DNA of 64,000 nucleotides, taken from positions 1 through 64,000 of the forward strand of contig DATJZG010000156.1 in the NCBI GenBank assembly GCA_035499295.1, given 5' to 3'. The notes beneath the pieces are model-generated. The model did not search any database. It saw only the letters and a program-made list of their open reading frames with translations, and was not told where the DNA came from. A program made the position numbers and the translations under genes. Below are positions 1 to 10,617 of this stretch, one piece after another. Within the stretch, counting starts at the first letter, position 1. The number at the start of each line of letters is the position of its first letter. The stretch comes from DATJZG01 sp035499295. Its GTDB lineage: Bacteria; Myxococcota; Myxococcia; Myxococcales; Anaeromyxobacteraceae.

Positions 1-1066
<1,066 letters not shown>

Positions 1067-1086
1067 GTCGTTCTTTCCCTGGAGGG

Positions 1087-1959
1087 CTACTTGAGGGCCT
1101 CGGCGCCGCTCACGATCTCCATGAGCTCCTTGGTGATGTAGGCCTGCCGCGCGCGGTTGTACTGGAGGGACAGGGCGGCGATCATCTCGGCCGCGTTCTT
1201 GGTCGCCGCCTCCATGGCGGTCATGCGCGCCCCGTGTTCGCTGGCCGCCGAGTCGAGGAGCGCGCGCCACACCTGCACGTCGAGGTGGCGCGGGACCAGG
1301 TCGGCGAGCAGCTCGGCGCGGGCGGGCTCGTAGAGGAAGTCGGCGCTGGCGCCTGCCTCCGAGACCGGCGCGGTCTCGACGGGCAGGAACTGCTTGAGCC
1401 GCACCGTCTGGGAGATGGCGCTCTTGAACTCGTTGAAGAGGAGGAAGACCGCGTCCACCTCGCCGGCGAGGTAGCGCTCGGCGTACTCGGCCGCGATCTC
1501 GTGCGCCTTCTCGTAGCTCAGGCGGGCGTGCACCCCGGTGAAGTCCTTGCGCATGGCCACCCGGCGCGCCTTCAGGCTGTCGCGCCCCTTGCGGCCGATG
1601 GTGGAGACGAAGACGCGCTCGTAGGTGCCGGCGTTCTCGACGAGGAAGCGCTGGGCGCGCCGCACCACGTTGGAGTTGAAGCCGCCGGCGAGTCCGCGGT
1701 CGGAGGTGATGACGACGAGCTCCGCCACCCGGGCCGGGCGCGGGGACAGCAGGGGGTGGGCGGCGGCCTCCTCGGCCCTGGCGCGCGAGGCGACCCGGCT
1801 CAGGGTCTGCTCGAGCAGCACCGCATAGGGCCGGGCGCGGGTGATGGCCTCCTGGGCGCGCCGGAGCTTCGCCGCAGCCACCATCTTCATGGCCTTGGTG
1901 ATCTGCTGGGTGCTCTTCACGGAGCCGATGCGGCGCCGGATGTCGCGAAGGGAAGGCAC
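1087..1959 (-). CDS. atpG: F1 ATP synthase subunit gamma
   Basis: This is the central stalk of F1, which turns inside the alpha3beta3 ring and couples proton flow to catalysis. The 290-residue product begins MPSLRDIRRRIGSVKSTQQI from a GTG start (1959-1957) and ends with a long C-terminal helix (ALSLQYNRARQAYITKEL). Both ends are the coiled-coil halves typical of gamma, and the length is normal for the family. It lies between atpA (17-nt gap) and atpD (20-nt gap), so co-transcription is expected. Confidence 0.97.
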   Translation of the reverse strand: MPSLRDIRRRIGSVKSTQQITKAMKMVAAAKLRRAQEAITRARPYAVLLEQTLSRVASRARAEEAAAHPLLSPRPARVAELVVITSDRGLAGGFNSNVVRRAQRFLVENAGTYERVFVSTIGRKGRDSLKARRVAMRKDFTGVHARLSYEKAHEIAAEYAERYLAGEVDAVFLLFNEFKSAISQTVRLKQFLPVETAPVSEAGASADFLYEPARAELLADLVPRHLDVQVWRALLDSAASEHGARMTAMEAATKNAAEMIAALSLQYNRARQAYITKELMEIVSGAEALK

Positions 1960-1976
1960 GGGGGGCCTCGGGCTCT

Positions 1977-3515
<1,539 letters not shown>

Positions 3516-3537
3516 GTCCGTTGTCTCCAGCGGGTGG

Positions 3538-4113
3538 CTACTGCTTCATGGCGCGGCGCAGCTCCTCGAGCTGCGAGCGGACGGAGCCGTCGTAGACGAC
3601 GCTGCCCACCTGGGCGACGACGCCGCCCAGGAGCGCGGGGTCCACGGCCGTCTCCACGATGACCTGGGCCTTTGTGGCCTGTGCGAGCTTGTCCGAGATG
3701 CGGCGGGTCTCGTCGGCGGCGAGCGGCACGGCGCTCGTCACCTTGGCGCGCACCCGCCCGAGCCGCTGATCGGCGAGCGCCCGGTAGTCGTCGACGATGG
3801 CCGGCAGGTAGGCGAGCCGGTTGCGGTCGGCGAGGAGGAGCAGGAGGTTTCTCACGTCCTCCTCCAGGCCCAGCACGGCCGCCGCGAGGAGCTTGGGGCT
3901 CGCGAGCTCGACCGCGACCGAGAGCCCCTTCGCCAGGGCCCGCCGCCGCTCGCGCTCCATCGCGGGGTTCGAGAGCGCGTCGCGGAGCTCGGGAAGGGCG
4001 AGGAGGTGGCGCAGCACCTCGAGGCCCTTCGACCACTGCTCGATCTGGCCCTTCTCGTCCGCCAGGGAGAACAGCGCCTTGGCGTAACGGCGGGCGATGG
4101 AACCGACGATCAT
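3538..4113 (-). CDS. atpH: F1 ATP synthase subunit delta
   Basis: Delta joins the F1 head to the peripheral stalk. The 191-residue product begins MIVGSIARRYAKALFSLADE, a typical delta N-terminal helix, and ends GSVVYDGSVRSQLEELRRAM, the conserved OSCP/delta tail. It is the first gene of the visible F1 operon. No atpF (subunit b) lies upstream, where the divergent hsp20 gene sits instead, so the Fo genes must be elsewhere in the genome. No strong Shine-Dalgarno is visible before the ATG. Confidence 0.95.
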   Translation of the reverse strand: MIVGSIARRYAKALFSLADEKGQIEQWSKGLEVLRHLLALPELRDALSNPAMERERRRALAKGLSVAVELASPKLLAAAVLGLEEDVRNLLLLLADRNRLAYLPAIVDDYRALADQRLGRVRAKVTSAVPLAADETRRISDKLAQATKAQVIVETAVDPALLGGVVAQVGSVVYDGSVRSQLEELRRAMKQ

Positions 4114-4192
4114 GGGGGGCCGCTAGCTAGCACGGTCCCACGCGGATGGTCAAGCTGAAATGGGGTCTCAGAACGCGGCCTTGAGTCCGCTT

Positions 4193-4220
4193 TTGACAAT
4201 TTGCACATCGTACTTACCTT
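4193..4220 (+). promoter_or_regulatory. candidate promoter for the Hsp20 gene
   Basis: A perfect -35 hexamer TTGACA (4193-4198) is followed after 16 nt by a weak -10-like TACCTT (4215-4220). The stretch is clearly more AT-rich than its surroundings and ends about 40 nt before the Hsp20 ATG. No CIRCE inverted repeat or ROSE-like hairpin was noticed, so how heat would induce the gene is not apparent here. Confidence 0.4.
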
Positions 4221-4258
4221 CGCCTTGTCCGAAAGAACTCAGACAAGGAGGAGATCAA

Positions 4259-4699
4259 ATGGCAATCCTTACTCGTTACGACCCCTTCCGGGATCTCGCC
4301 CGCTTCCAGGACGAGGTGGCCCGCCTGTTCGACGACGGGCTCGCTCGCATGGGCCCGGCCGAGTCGCTCGGCTGGACCCCCGCCTGTGACGTCTACGAGG
4401 ACGGCGAGGAAGTCGTCGTCCGCTCGGCCCTCGCCGGCGTCGACCCGAAGGACGTCGACATTCGCTTCGAGAACGGCGTGCTCACCCTGAAGGGCTCGCG
4501 GAAGATGGAGAAGGAGGAGAAGAAGGAGAACTACCACCGCGTGGAGATGTCCTACGGGGCGTTCACGCGCACCTTCGCCCTCCCCAGCAGCGTCGACGTG
4601 GAGAAGGTCCGCGCCGAGTCGAAGAACGGCGTGCTGAGCGTCCACCTGCCGAAGAAGGCGGAGGCGAAGCCGAAGGCCATCCAGGTGAAGGTGTCCTAG
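4259..4699 (+). CDS. small heat shock protein, Hsp20/alpha-crystallin family
   Basis: This is a cytoplasmic ATP-independent holdase that keeps unfolding proteins soluble for refolding by other chaperones. The product is 146 residues (MAILTRYDPFRDLARFQDEV). The alpha-crystallin domain runs from about residue 40 to 135, with the signature ENGVLTLKGSRK in the first half and the C-terminal strand NGVLSVHLPKK. The ATG at 4259 was chosen because an ideal ribosome site AAGGAGG (4245-4251) lies 7 nt upstream. An in-frame start at 4160 would add residues unlike this family. The gene is monocistronic and divergent from the atp operon. Confidence 0.95.
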   Translation: MAILTRYDPFRDLARFQDEVARLFDDGLARMGPAESLGWTPACDVYEDGEEVVVRSALAGVDPKDVDIRFENGVLTLKGSRKMEKEEKKENYHRVEMSYGAFTRTFALPSSVDVEKVRAESKNGVLSVHLPKKAEAKPKAIQVKVS

Positions 4700-4742
4700 A
4701 GGGTCCCTGAGGCCTCTCGCGAGGCACGAGATGCAGGGAGCG

Positions 4743-4771
4743 GGGCGGGCCAGCCTCCGGGCGGCCCGCCC
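4743..4771 (+). terminator. stem-loop terminator after the Hsp20 gene
   Basis: A perfect 9-bp GC stem (GGGCGGGCC, 4743-4751, with GGCCCGCCC, 4763-4771) has an 11-nt loop and is followed by the pyrimidine-rich stretch TTCTCTC. It begins 43 nt after the Hsp20 stop codon. It also lies before the convergent bactofilin stop at 4799, so it may separate the two transcripts. Confidence 0.6.
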
Positions 4772-4798
4772 TTCTCTCGCCCGGCGGGCGGGAGCCGC

Positions 4799-5230
4799 CT
4801 ACTTCGGCGGCGAGGCCGGGGGCGCGGGCACGAGCGTCGGGGTCCGGCTCGCCCGCTCGCCCGCCGCGCTCTCCATCTTGCACTGCCCCTCGAAGATCAC
4901 GCCCTTCGCCACCATGAGCGCGGGCGTCTCGATGTTGCCGTGGACGCGGGCGGGCTGGTGGAGCTCGACGCCCACCTGGGCCCGGATGTTCCCGTTCACC
5001 TCGCCGTGCACCACGATCGTGCCGCAGTTCACCTCGGCGCTCACCTTGGCGCCCTCGCCCACCACCAGGGTGTCGTTCGTGACGATGGTCCCGGTGAAGC
5101 GGCCGTCGATGCGGACGGTGCCCTCGAAGGTGAGCTTGCCGTCGAACTCCGACCCGCGCCCGAGCAGCGCGTTCAGGTCGCTGCCGACCAGGGCGGGGCC
5201 CTGCGTCTCTTCCCGCTTCAACATGGCCAT
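4799..5230 (-). CDS. bacM: bactofilin
   Basis: Bactofilins polymerise without nucleotide into cytoskeletal filaments that serve as scaffolds, including for ParABS positioning in Myxococcus. The 143-residue product has a short N-terminal tail, a repetitive beta-helix core (residues ~28-118) rich in G-x-[IV] steps such as GRFTGTIVTNDTLVVGEGAK, and a Pro/Ala-rich tail. This is the normal bactofilin build. A strong GGAGGTGA site lies 6 nt before ATG 5230. It sits 205 nt downstream of parB on the same strand, which fits a role in chromosome or cell-pole organisation. The symbol is by similarity only, and the exact paralogue (BacM, N, O or P) cannot be told. Confidence 0.88.
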   Translation of the reverse strand: MAMLKREETQGPALVGSDLNALLGRGSEFDGKLTFEGTVRIDGRFTGTIVTNDTLVVGEGAKVSAEVNCGTIVVHGEVNGNIRAQVGVELHQPARVHGNIETPALMVAKGVIFEGQCKMESAAGERASRTPTLVPAPPASPPK

Positions 5231-5435
5231 GCCGACTCACCTCCGGTCCTGAAGAGGCAGGGGGCGCGGAGGCGCCACCTGCGATGTGCCTCGTTCCCGG
5301 GACGGCCGTCCCGGCCAGGCAAGGGTTAGCACCGGGCGGCCCCTCCGTCCAACTGCCGCCTGTCGGGCGATCTGCCCCTCCGTGGGATGCCTGCCCACAC
5401 CCGGCGACATACACCTACCGTGAATGGGCCTCCCC

Positions 5436-6305
5436 TCAGGCCCCGATGCGGGCCAGGATCCCGTCCAGTTCCTCGAGCGAGGTGTACTCGATCTCGATCT
5501 TCCCGGCCTGGGCGGTGCGGGGGGCGAGCCGGCAGCGGGCCCCGAGCCGGCGCTGCAGCCGGTTCACCACCGCGCGGACGGCGGGCGTTTCGGAGTCGGC
5601 ACCGTTCCGTCCCCGGGCCCCCTCGGGGGCGAGCGCCTTGCGGACGAGCGCCTCGGTGGCCCGCACCGAGAGCCCGGCGCGGACCACCTCGTGCGCCATC
5701 TTGCGGATGGAGTCCGAGCGCTCCAGGGCGAGGAGCGCCCGGGCGTGCCCCATCTCCAGCCGGCCGTCCCGGACCATGTCGCGCACCTCGGCCGGGAGCT
5801 TGAGGAGGCGAAGCCCGTTCGCCACGGTGGAGCGCTCCTTCCCCACCCGGCCCGCCACCTCCTCCTGGGTGAGCCCGTGCTCCTTCAGGAGGAACTCGTA
5901 GGCCTCGGCCTCCTCGATGGCGTTGAGGTCGGTGCGCTGGAGGTTCTCGACCAAGGCGAGCTCGAAGGCCTCCCGGTCCCCGGCCTCGCGCAGGAGCGCC
6001 GGGATGTCCTTCAGCCCGGCGCGCTGCGCCGCCCGCCAGCGGCGCTCCCCGGCCACGATCCGGTAGCGCTCGCCGTGGCGGCGCACCAGGATGGGCTCCA
6101 CCACCCCGTGCTCGCGGATGGAGGCGGCGAGTTCCTCCAGCTGGCGCTCGTCGAAGCGCTTGCGCGGCTGCTCCTTCGAGCGCTCCACTGCCTCGATGGG
6201 GAGCTGCATCACCGCGCGGCTCGCCGCCGGGGGAGGCGCGGCGTTGGGGAGGAGCGCGGCCATGCCGCGCCCGAGGGCGGGGCGACGACGATCGGCGAGG
6301 CTCAT
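5436..6305 (-). CDS. parB: chromosome partitioning protein ParB
   Basis: ParB is the CTP-dependent clamp that loads at parS and spreads to form the partition complex near the origin. The product is 289 residues (MSLADRRRPALGRGMAALLP). The N-terminal CTPase/ParB box includes GERRWRAAQRAG near residue 88. A helix-turn-helix parS-binding domain (LTQEEVAGRVGKERSTVANG) lies near residue 148, and a C-terminal dimerisation domain follows. The ATG overlaps the parA stop by 4 nt (ATGA), so the two are translationally coupled. Two parS sites lie upstream of parA. Confidence 0.97.
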   Translation of the reverse strand: MSLADRRRPALGRGMAALLPNAAPPPAASRAVMQLPIEAVERSKEQPRKRFDERQLEELAASIREHGVVEPILVRRHGERYRIVAGERRWRAAQRAGLKDIPALLREAGDREAFELALVENLQRTDLNAIEEAEAYEFLLKEHGLTQEEVAGRVGKERSTVANGLRLLKLPAEVRDMVRDGRLEMGHARALLALERSDSIRKMAHEVVRAGLSVRATEALVRKALAPEGARGRNGADSETPAVRAVVNRLQRRLGARCRLAPRTAQAGKIEIEYTSLEELDGILARIGA

Positions 6306-7084
6306 CTCGCCCTCCTCTCCCCGCGCGCGCCCCGCCGGGTGAGCTCGCGGGCGAAGGCGAGGTAGCTCTGGCAGCCCTTGCTCGCCACGTCGTAGAGGAG
6401 GATGGGCTTGCCGTGGGACTGGCTCTCGGAGAGCCGCACGTTGCGGGGGATGATGGTCTCGAACACCCGGCCGCTGAAGTGCTTGCGGATGTCCTCGGCG
6501 ACCTGCGAGGCGAGGTTGTTCTGGCCGAACATGGTGAGGAGGATCCCGTCCACCTCCAGGCGCGGGTTCGCTCCCGCCCGGACGAGCTCCACGGTGCGCA
6601 GGATGTCGGCGAGCCCCTCGAGCGCGAAGTACTCGCACTGCAGCGGCACGATCACGCCGCTCGCGGCCACGAGCCCGTTCAGGGTGAGGAGCCCGAGCGA
6701 GGGCGGGCAGTCGACGATGACGTGCTCGTAGTCCCTCGCCACTCGGTCGAGCGCCTCCTTGAGCCGGTACTCGCGCCGCTCCACGCCGGCGAGCTCGAGC
6801 TCCGCCCCCACCAGGTGGCGGCTCGAGGGGACGAGGTCGAGGAACTTGAGCTCGGTGCGGCGCGCCACCTCGCGCGCCGGGCGCCCGTCGAGGAGCACCT
6901 CGTAGACGCTCTCGGCCACCTCGTCGCGCGCCACGCCCAGGGCCGAGCCGGCGTTCCCCTGCGGGTCGAGGTCGACGAGGAGGGTGCGGTGCTCGCCGGC
7001 GGCCAGCGAGGCGGCGAGGTTCACGGCGGTGGTGGTCTTGCCGACCCCGCCTTTCTGGTTGGCGATGGTGACGATGCGGCCCAT
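6302..7084 (-). CDS. parA: chromosome partitioning ATPase ParA (Soj family)
   Basis: ParA is a dimerising Walker-type ATPase that binds DNA and moves ParB-parS complexes. The 260-residue product begins MGRIVTIANQKGGVGKTTTA, with the deviant Walker A motif KGGVGKTT at residues 11-18. It also carries VIVDCPPSLGLLTLN near residue 112. ATG 7084 was chosen because it puts the P-loop at the usual distance from the N-terminus. Longer in-frame starts add only Arg/Pro-rich sequence that overlaps the parS sites. The gene is the first of parA-parB. Confidence 0.97.
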   Translation of the reverse strand: MGRIVTIANQKGGVGKTTTAVNLAASLAAGEHRTLLVDLDPQGNAGSALGVARDEVAESVYEVLLDGRPAREVARRTELKFLDLVPSSRHLVGAELELAGVERREYRLKEALDRVARDYEHVIVDCPPSLGLLTLNGLVAASGVIVPLQCEYFALEGLADILRTVELVRAGANPRLEVDGILLTMFGQNNLASQVAEDIRKHFSGRVFETIIPRNVRLSESQSHGKPILLYDVASKGCQSYLAFARELTRRGARGERRAR

Positions 7085-7187
7085 GGCTCTCCCGTGCGGC
7101 GGGTCTACCCCCGGCCCCGGCCGATGGCAAGGCCGGCCTCCGACCCTCGAACGGCGCGCAGTGTGCCCCGGCGATCTGACAGGGTTT

Positions 7188-7201
7188 GTTCCACGTGGAA
7201 C
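7188..7201. promoter_or_regulatory. parS centromere site 1
   Basis: The 14-bp perfect palindrome GTTCCACGTGGAAC matches the myxobacterial parS core bound by ParB. It lies 104 bp upstream of the parA start codon in the parA-rsmG gap. A second identical copy occurs 70 bp further on. Confidence 0.93.
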
Positions 7202-7257
7202 GAGGGGCCTCCCCCGCCGGCGGGGACGGCTTCCCGCCGCTCCCTCTCCCCGGCGGC

Positions 7258-7271
7258 GTTCCACGTGGAAC
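7258..7271. promoter_or_regulatory. parS centromere site 2
   Basis: This is a second perfect copy of GTTCCACGTGGAAC, starting 70 bp from the first (a 56-bp gap) and 21 bp beyond the rsmG stop. The flanking bases differ from those of site 1, so the 14-bp core is conserved rather than part of a longer duplication. Confidence 0.93.
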
Positions 7272-7292
7272 AGACCGGCCCGGGGGAGCCCC

Positions 7293-7943
7293 TCAGCCCC
7301 GCCGCCGGAAGGCGGCCACTGCCCGCTGGGCCCCGGAGAGGGGGAGCGCGAAGCGGCGGAGAGAGACGAGCGCCAGGCCGGCCGCCTCCCCGGCCCGGAC
7401 GAGCGCGCCCTCGTCCACCTCCCGGCCGAGCGTGGCGAGCACCGCGCCCCCCTCGGCCAGGTAGGCCCCCCCGAGCCCGAGCCAGCGCTCCGGGTCGGCG
7501 AGGGCCCGGCTCACGACCCGGTCGGCGCGCGGCAGCCCTTCCTCCTCCGGCTTCCCCTGCGCCCGCACCGCCCGAGCCCGCACCCGCAGCCCGAGCTCCG
7601 CCGTCACCGCCTTCACGAAGGCCACCTTCTTCGCCGCGCCGTCGCAGCAGGTGACCTCCAGGTCGGGGAGCGCGATGGCGAGCGGCACCCCGGGAAGCCC
7701 GGCGCCCGAGCCCACGTCGAGGAGGGAGCGCGCCCCCGCGACCTCCGGCAACAGCGCCAGGCTGTCGAGGAGGTGCTTCTCCGCCAGCTCGACCGGGTCG
7801 GTGACGGCGGTGAGGTTCACCTTGCGGTTCCAGGCGAGGAGCCGGTCGGCGTAGCGGGCGAGCTGCTCCTGCGCGGGCTGGCCCACCGACAGCCCGAGCG
7901 CCGCCACCCCCCTCGAAAGCGCCGCGCCGAAGAGTGGATCCAC
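7293..7943 (-). CDS. rsmG: 16S rRNA (guanine-527-N7)-methyltransferase RsmG
   Basis: RsmG methylates G527 of 16S rRNA with S-adenosylmethionine, and its loss gives low-level streptomycin resistance in many bacteria. The 216-residue product has the family N-terminus (LLAWNRKVNLTAVTDPVE), then the SAM-binding motif LLDVGSGAGLPGVPLAIALP at residues ~93-112. The start is GTG 7943, preceded by GGGGAGAGC. The gene is the usual neighbour of parA at bacterial origins. Confidence 0.96.
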   Translation of the reverse strand: MDPLFGAALSRGVAALGLSVGQPAQEQLARYADRLLAWNRKVNLTAVTDPVELAEKHLLDSLALLPEVAGARSLLDVGSGAGLPGVPLAIALPDLEVTCCDGAAKKVAFVKAVTAELGLRVRARAVRAQGKPEEEGLPRADRVVSRALADPERWLGLGGAYLAEGGAVLATLGREVDEGALVRAGEAAGLALVSLRRFALPLSGAQRAVAAFRRRG

Positions 7944-7990
7944 GCTCTCCCCACCTCGGGGGCTCGCCGCGCGGCGGCCCCCCCGGCCAC

Positions 7991-8203
7991 CTAGGGTCGG
8001 AAGCGGCCGAGAGCCGCCTCCACCTCGGCTCCGTTCGCCTTCAGGTACTCCTCCACCTGGCCGTCCTCGAGCCCGAGGTCGCGGAGCACGCCCTCGTAGA
8101 CGAAGCGGAAGCCCTTGCGGTGCTCGTCCCCGGAGAGCTCGAAGGAGCGGCGCAGGACCGCCGCCGCGAAGAGCTTCTCCTCCTGGGTCTTCGCCCGCGC
8201 CAA
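7991..8203 (-). CDS. 70-aa hypothetical protein between jag and rsmG
   Basis: The family is not recognised. The small product (MARAKTQEEKLFAAAVLRRS...) is charged, looks mainly alpha-helical, and has no signal, membrane segment or cysteine. TTG 8203-8201 was chosen because GAGGAG lies just before it, in the 8-nt gap after the jag stop. The upstream part of the same open frame overlaps jag and is low-complexity Arg/Gly-rich shadow. Its compact place inside the jag-rsmG gap and its protein-like composition argue that it is real. A UBA-like or rRNA-associated helix bundle is only a guess. Confidence 0.6.
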   Translation of the reverse strand: MARAKTQEEKLFAAAVLRRSFELSGDEHRKGFRFVYEGVLRDLGLEDGQVEEYLKANGAEVEAALGRFRP

Positions 8204-8211
8204 GGAGCTCC

Positions 8212-8724
8212 TCAGGTCCCGGGCGGGACGGCCTTCCTCTCCGGGACGATGAGCAGCTGCCGGAAGAGCCCCTCCCCCTCGCTGCGGGTGGAGACGCCCT
8301 CGGCGCCGACGAGGGCGAGGTGGATCTGCCGCCGCTCCCGGGCGCTGATGGGGGCGATGGCGAGCACCTTGCCGGTGCGCCGCGCCGCCTCGGCGAGCCT
8401 TCCGGCGAGCGCGCGCGCCGAGGCGTCGACCTCCTCGGCGAACCCGCCCACGTCGAGGTTCACCCACTTGCGCCCCTCGGCGCGCGGGTTCACCACCCGG
8501 TTGACGAGGTACTGCACCGCCTCCACGAACCCGCCCGAGAGCTCGACCGGGTTTCCCTCCCCGGGCGAGAGCGAGACGCCGATGGCGTCCGCGGTCTCCC
8601 GCACCTCCACCTTCACCGTCGCCCCCATGCGGGAGAGGAGCTCCTCGCAGAACTGCTTCGCCCGCGCCACCTTCTCCGGGGCCTCGCGCGGCGGCGGGGC
8701 CGACGGTCCCTCGTGCTCGCTCAT
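8212..8724 (-). CDS. jag: Jag/KhpB RNA-binding protein (KH-R3H)
   Basis: Jag (KhpB) is a cytoplasmic RNA-binding protein normally encoded next to yidC. The 170-residue product has an N-terminal region followed by a KH domain (residues ~22-90, with VEAVQYLVNRVVNPR as the KH-type helix). An R3H domain follows (residues ~90-160, APISARERRQIHLALVGAEG). The R-x3-H spacing RERRQIH marks the R3H motif. It lacks the long Jag_N domain seen in Firmicutes. ATG 8724 overlaps the yidC stop by 4 nt, so yidC-jag are translationally coupled. Confidence 0.93.
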   Translation of the reverse strand: MSEHEGPSAPPPREAPEKVARAKQFCEELLSRMGATVKVEVRETADAIGVSLSPGEGNPVELSGGFVEAVQYLVNRVVNPRAEGRKWVNLDVGGFAEEVDASARALAGRLAEAARRTGKVLAIAPISARERRQIHLALVGAEGVSTRSEGEGLFRQLLIVPERKAVPPGT

Positions 8725-10364
8725 GTGGTCGCCCTCGTCGCCTTCACGTCCTTGCGCATCAGCCACTGTTGCTGGGCGATGCTGAGGAGGTTGTTCACGA
8801 GAATATAGAGGGTGAGGCCGGCCGGCAGCTTCAGCATGATGAAGGTGAAGAACACCGGCATGAAGTAGAGGAGCATCTTCGCCTGGGCGTTGTCCGCCGG
8901 CTGCGGCGAGAGCTTCTGCATGGCGAAGCTGGAGACGCCCATGGCGAGCGGCAGGACGTAGATGGGGTCCATCGCCGTCAGGTCCTTGATCCACAGGAAC
9001 GGCTGCCGGTAGAGCTCGACCGACGTCTGCAGGGTGGCGTAGAGCGCGAGCCAGATCGGCATCTGCAGCAGCAGCGGCAGGCACCCGCCGAGCGGGTTCA
9101 CCTTGTGCTGCTGGTAGAGCGCCATCACCGCCTGGTTCATCTTCTCCTTGTCGTCCCCGAATTTCGCCTTGAGCTTCTCCACCTCCGGCTGCAGCTTGCG
9201 CATCTCCTGCATCGACTGCATCGACTTCACCGTGAGCGGGTAGAGCAGCAGCTTGACGAGGACGGTGAGGAGGATGATGGCCGCCCCCCAGTTGCGGACC
9301 ACCCCGTAGAAGCGCTGCATCACCCACAGGAGGACGCGGGCGAAGAAGGCGAGGTAGTTCGTCACCGGGCCGTAGTCGATGGCGGTATCGAGATCCCTCC
9401 CGTAGGAGCGCAGCAGGTCGAGCTGCTTCGGCCCCGCGTAGAGCAGGAACTTCGCCCGGACCGGCTGGGCGACCGGGATCCTGAGCGCAGCCAGGGTCTC
9501 TCCCGGGGTGCCGAGCTTCGCGAACAGGCACTCCGCCTCCACTCCGCTCGGCATGAGCGCCGAGACGAAGTAGTGCTGGTCGAGCCCGGCCCAGCGCGCC
9601 GGGCCGGGCAGCACCTTCTCCGCCTCCTTGCCGTCGAAGCGCACCGTCTTGTCCCCGGCGCGGCAGATGGCGGTGACCGTCTCGAATACCTCGCCGCCCG
9701 AGAAGAATCCCGGCTTGGGGGCATTCGGGGCCATGAAGGCAGGGTAGAGGAGCGCCACCGACCCGGGACGATCGAGCGCGCCGACCGAGAGCTCGACCTC
9801 GAGCTCATACGGCTTCTCCCCGACCCGGACCGTCTTGCGGACCTCGACGCCCCCGGCGCGCCCCTCGAAGGTCACGCTGCGCTCGTCGCGCGCCGCGATC
9901 CGCATGGGGGCCCGCGCGGACGGATCGGACCCGAGCTCGCCCGTGCCGCCGAGCTCGCGCGAGGGCACGACCGCGAGCGGCAGGGCCTCCCCCTCCCTCA
10001 CCTGCACCAGGTTGATGGGCAGGTCCGGCTTCTCCCCCGCTCCCCGCTTCCGGTAGGTCTCCTCCTTCAGGGAGAGCTCCTTCAGCGCCCCTCCCCAGCT
10101 CGTGAAGGTGGCGCGGAACTCCGGCGTCTCGAGCACCGCCAGCGCCTCGGGCGCCGCCGGCGACACCACCTCGACGGGCTTCGGGGCCGAAGGCGCAGGA
10201 GGAGGAGGGGGAGCCGAAGGAGCGGTCGCCGCCGCCGGAGCTCCCCCGCCCGCGGCCGGAGGCGTCGCCGGCCGACGGTGCTTCGGCATCACCAGCTCGT
10301 TCCAGGCGAAGAGGATGAGGACCGAGGCCAGGGCGGCGACGAGAATGCGCTTGCTGTCGTTCAA
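8721..10364 (-). CDS. yidC: membrane protein insertase YidC
   Basis: YidC inserts and folds inner-membrane proteins, alone or with SecYEG. The 547-residue product has an N-terminal membrane anchor (residues ~7-25) and a Pro/Ala-rich linker. A large periplasmic beta-sandwich domain (~60-330) is followed by the conserved five-helix core, with MQSMQEMRKLQPEVEKLK in the cytoplasmic loop and GGCLPLLLQMPIWLALYATL. The length matches proteobacterial YidC. The start is TTG 10364 after AGGACACCC. It sits between yidD and jag in the conserved origin-proximal order. Confidence 0.98.
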   Translation of the reverse strand: MNDSKRILVAALASVLILFAWNELVMPKHRRPATPPAAGGGAPAAATAPSAPPPPPAPSAPKPVEVVSPAAPEALAVLETPEFRATFTSWGGALKELSLKEETYRKRGAGEKPDLPINLVQVREGEALPLAVVPSRELGGTGELGSDPSARAPMRIAARDERSVTFEGRAGGVEVRKTVRVGEKPYELEVELSVGALDRPGSVALLYPAFMAPNAPKPGFFSGGEVFETVTAICRAGDKTVRFDGKEAEKVLPGPARWAGLDQHYFVSALMPSGVEAECLFAKLGTPGETLAALRIPVAQPVRAKFLLYAGPKQLDLLRSYGRDLDTAIDYGPVTNYLAFFARVLLWVMQRFYGVVRNWGAAIILLTVLVKLLLYPLTVKSMQSMQEMRKLQPEVEKLKAKFGDDKEKMNQAVMALYQQHKVNPLGGCLPLLLQMPIWLALYATLQTSVELYRQPFLWIKDLTAMDPIYVLPLAMGVSSFAMQKLSPQPADNAQAKMLLYFMPVFFTFIMLKLPAGLTLYILVNNLLSIAQQQWLMRKDVKATRATT

Positions 10365-10398
10365 GGGTGTCCTGCCTTATTCACTTAGGGTAAAAGAC

Positions 10399-10617
10399 TC
10401 AAGGGACCGGGTCGAGCCCGCCCGGGTGCCAGGGGTGGCAGCGCGCCAGCCGCCTCGCCGCCAGCCAGCTCCCCCGGAGCGCGCCGTGGCGCCGGAGCGC
10501 GCCCACGGCGTAGGCCGAGCACGACGGGTAGAAGCGGCACGCCCGCGGCAACAGCGGCGAGACGAGCCACTGGTAGATCCGCACCAGGCCGACGAGGAGG
10601 GCGGTCACGATCCTCAC
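10399..10617 (-). CDS. yidD: membrane protein insertion efficiency factor YidD
   Basis: YidD is a small membrane-associated protein that helps YidC-dependent insertion. The 72-residue product has one amphipathic/hydrophobic N-terminal helix, then the family signature CRFYPSCSAYAVGALRRHG and a C-terminal RCHPWHPGGLDPVP. GTG 10617 overlaps the rnpA TGA by 4 nt (GTGA), which fixes the start and implies translational coupling. It is followed 34 nt later by yidC. Confidence 0.95.
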   Translation of the reverse strand: MRIVTALLVGLVRIYQWLVSPLLPRACRFYPSCSAYAVGALRRHGALRGSWLAARRLARCHPWHPGGLDPVP

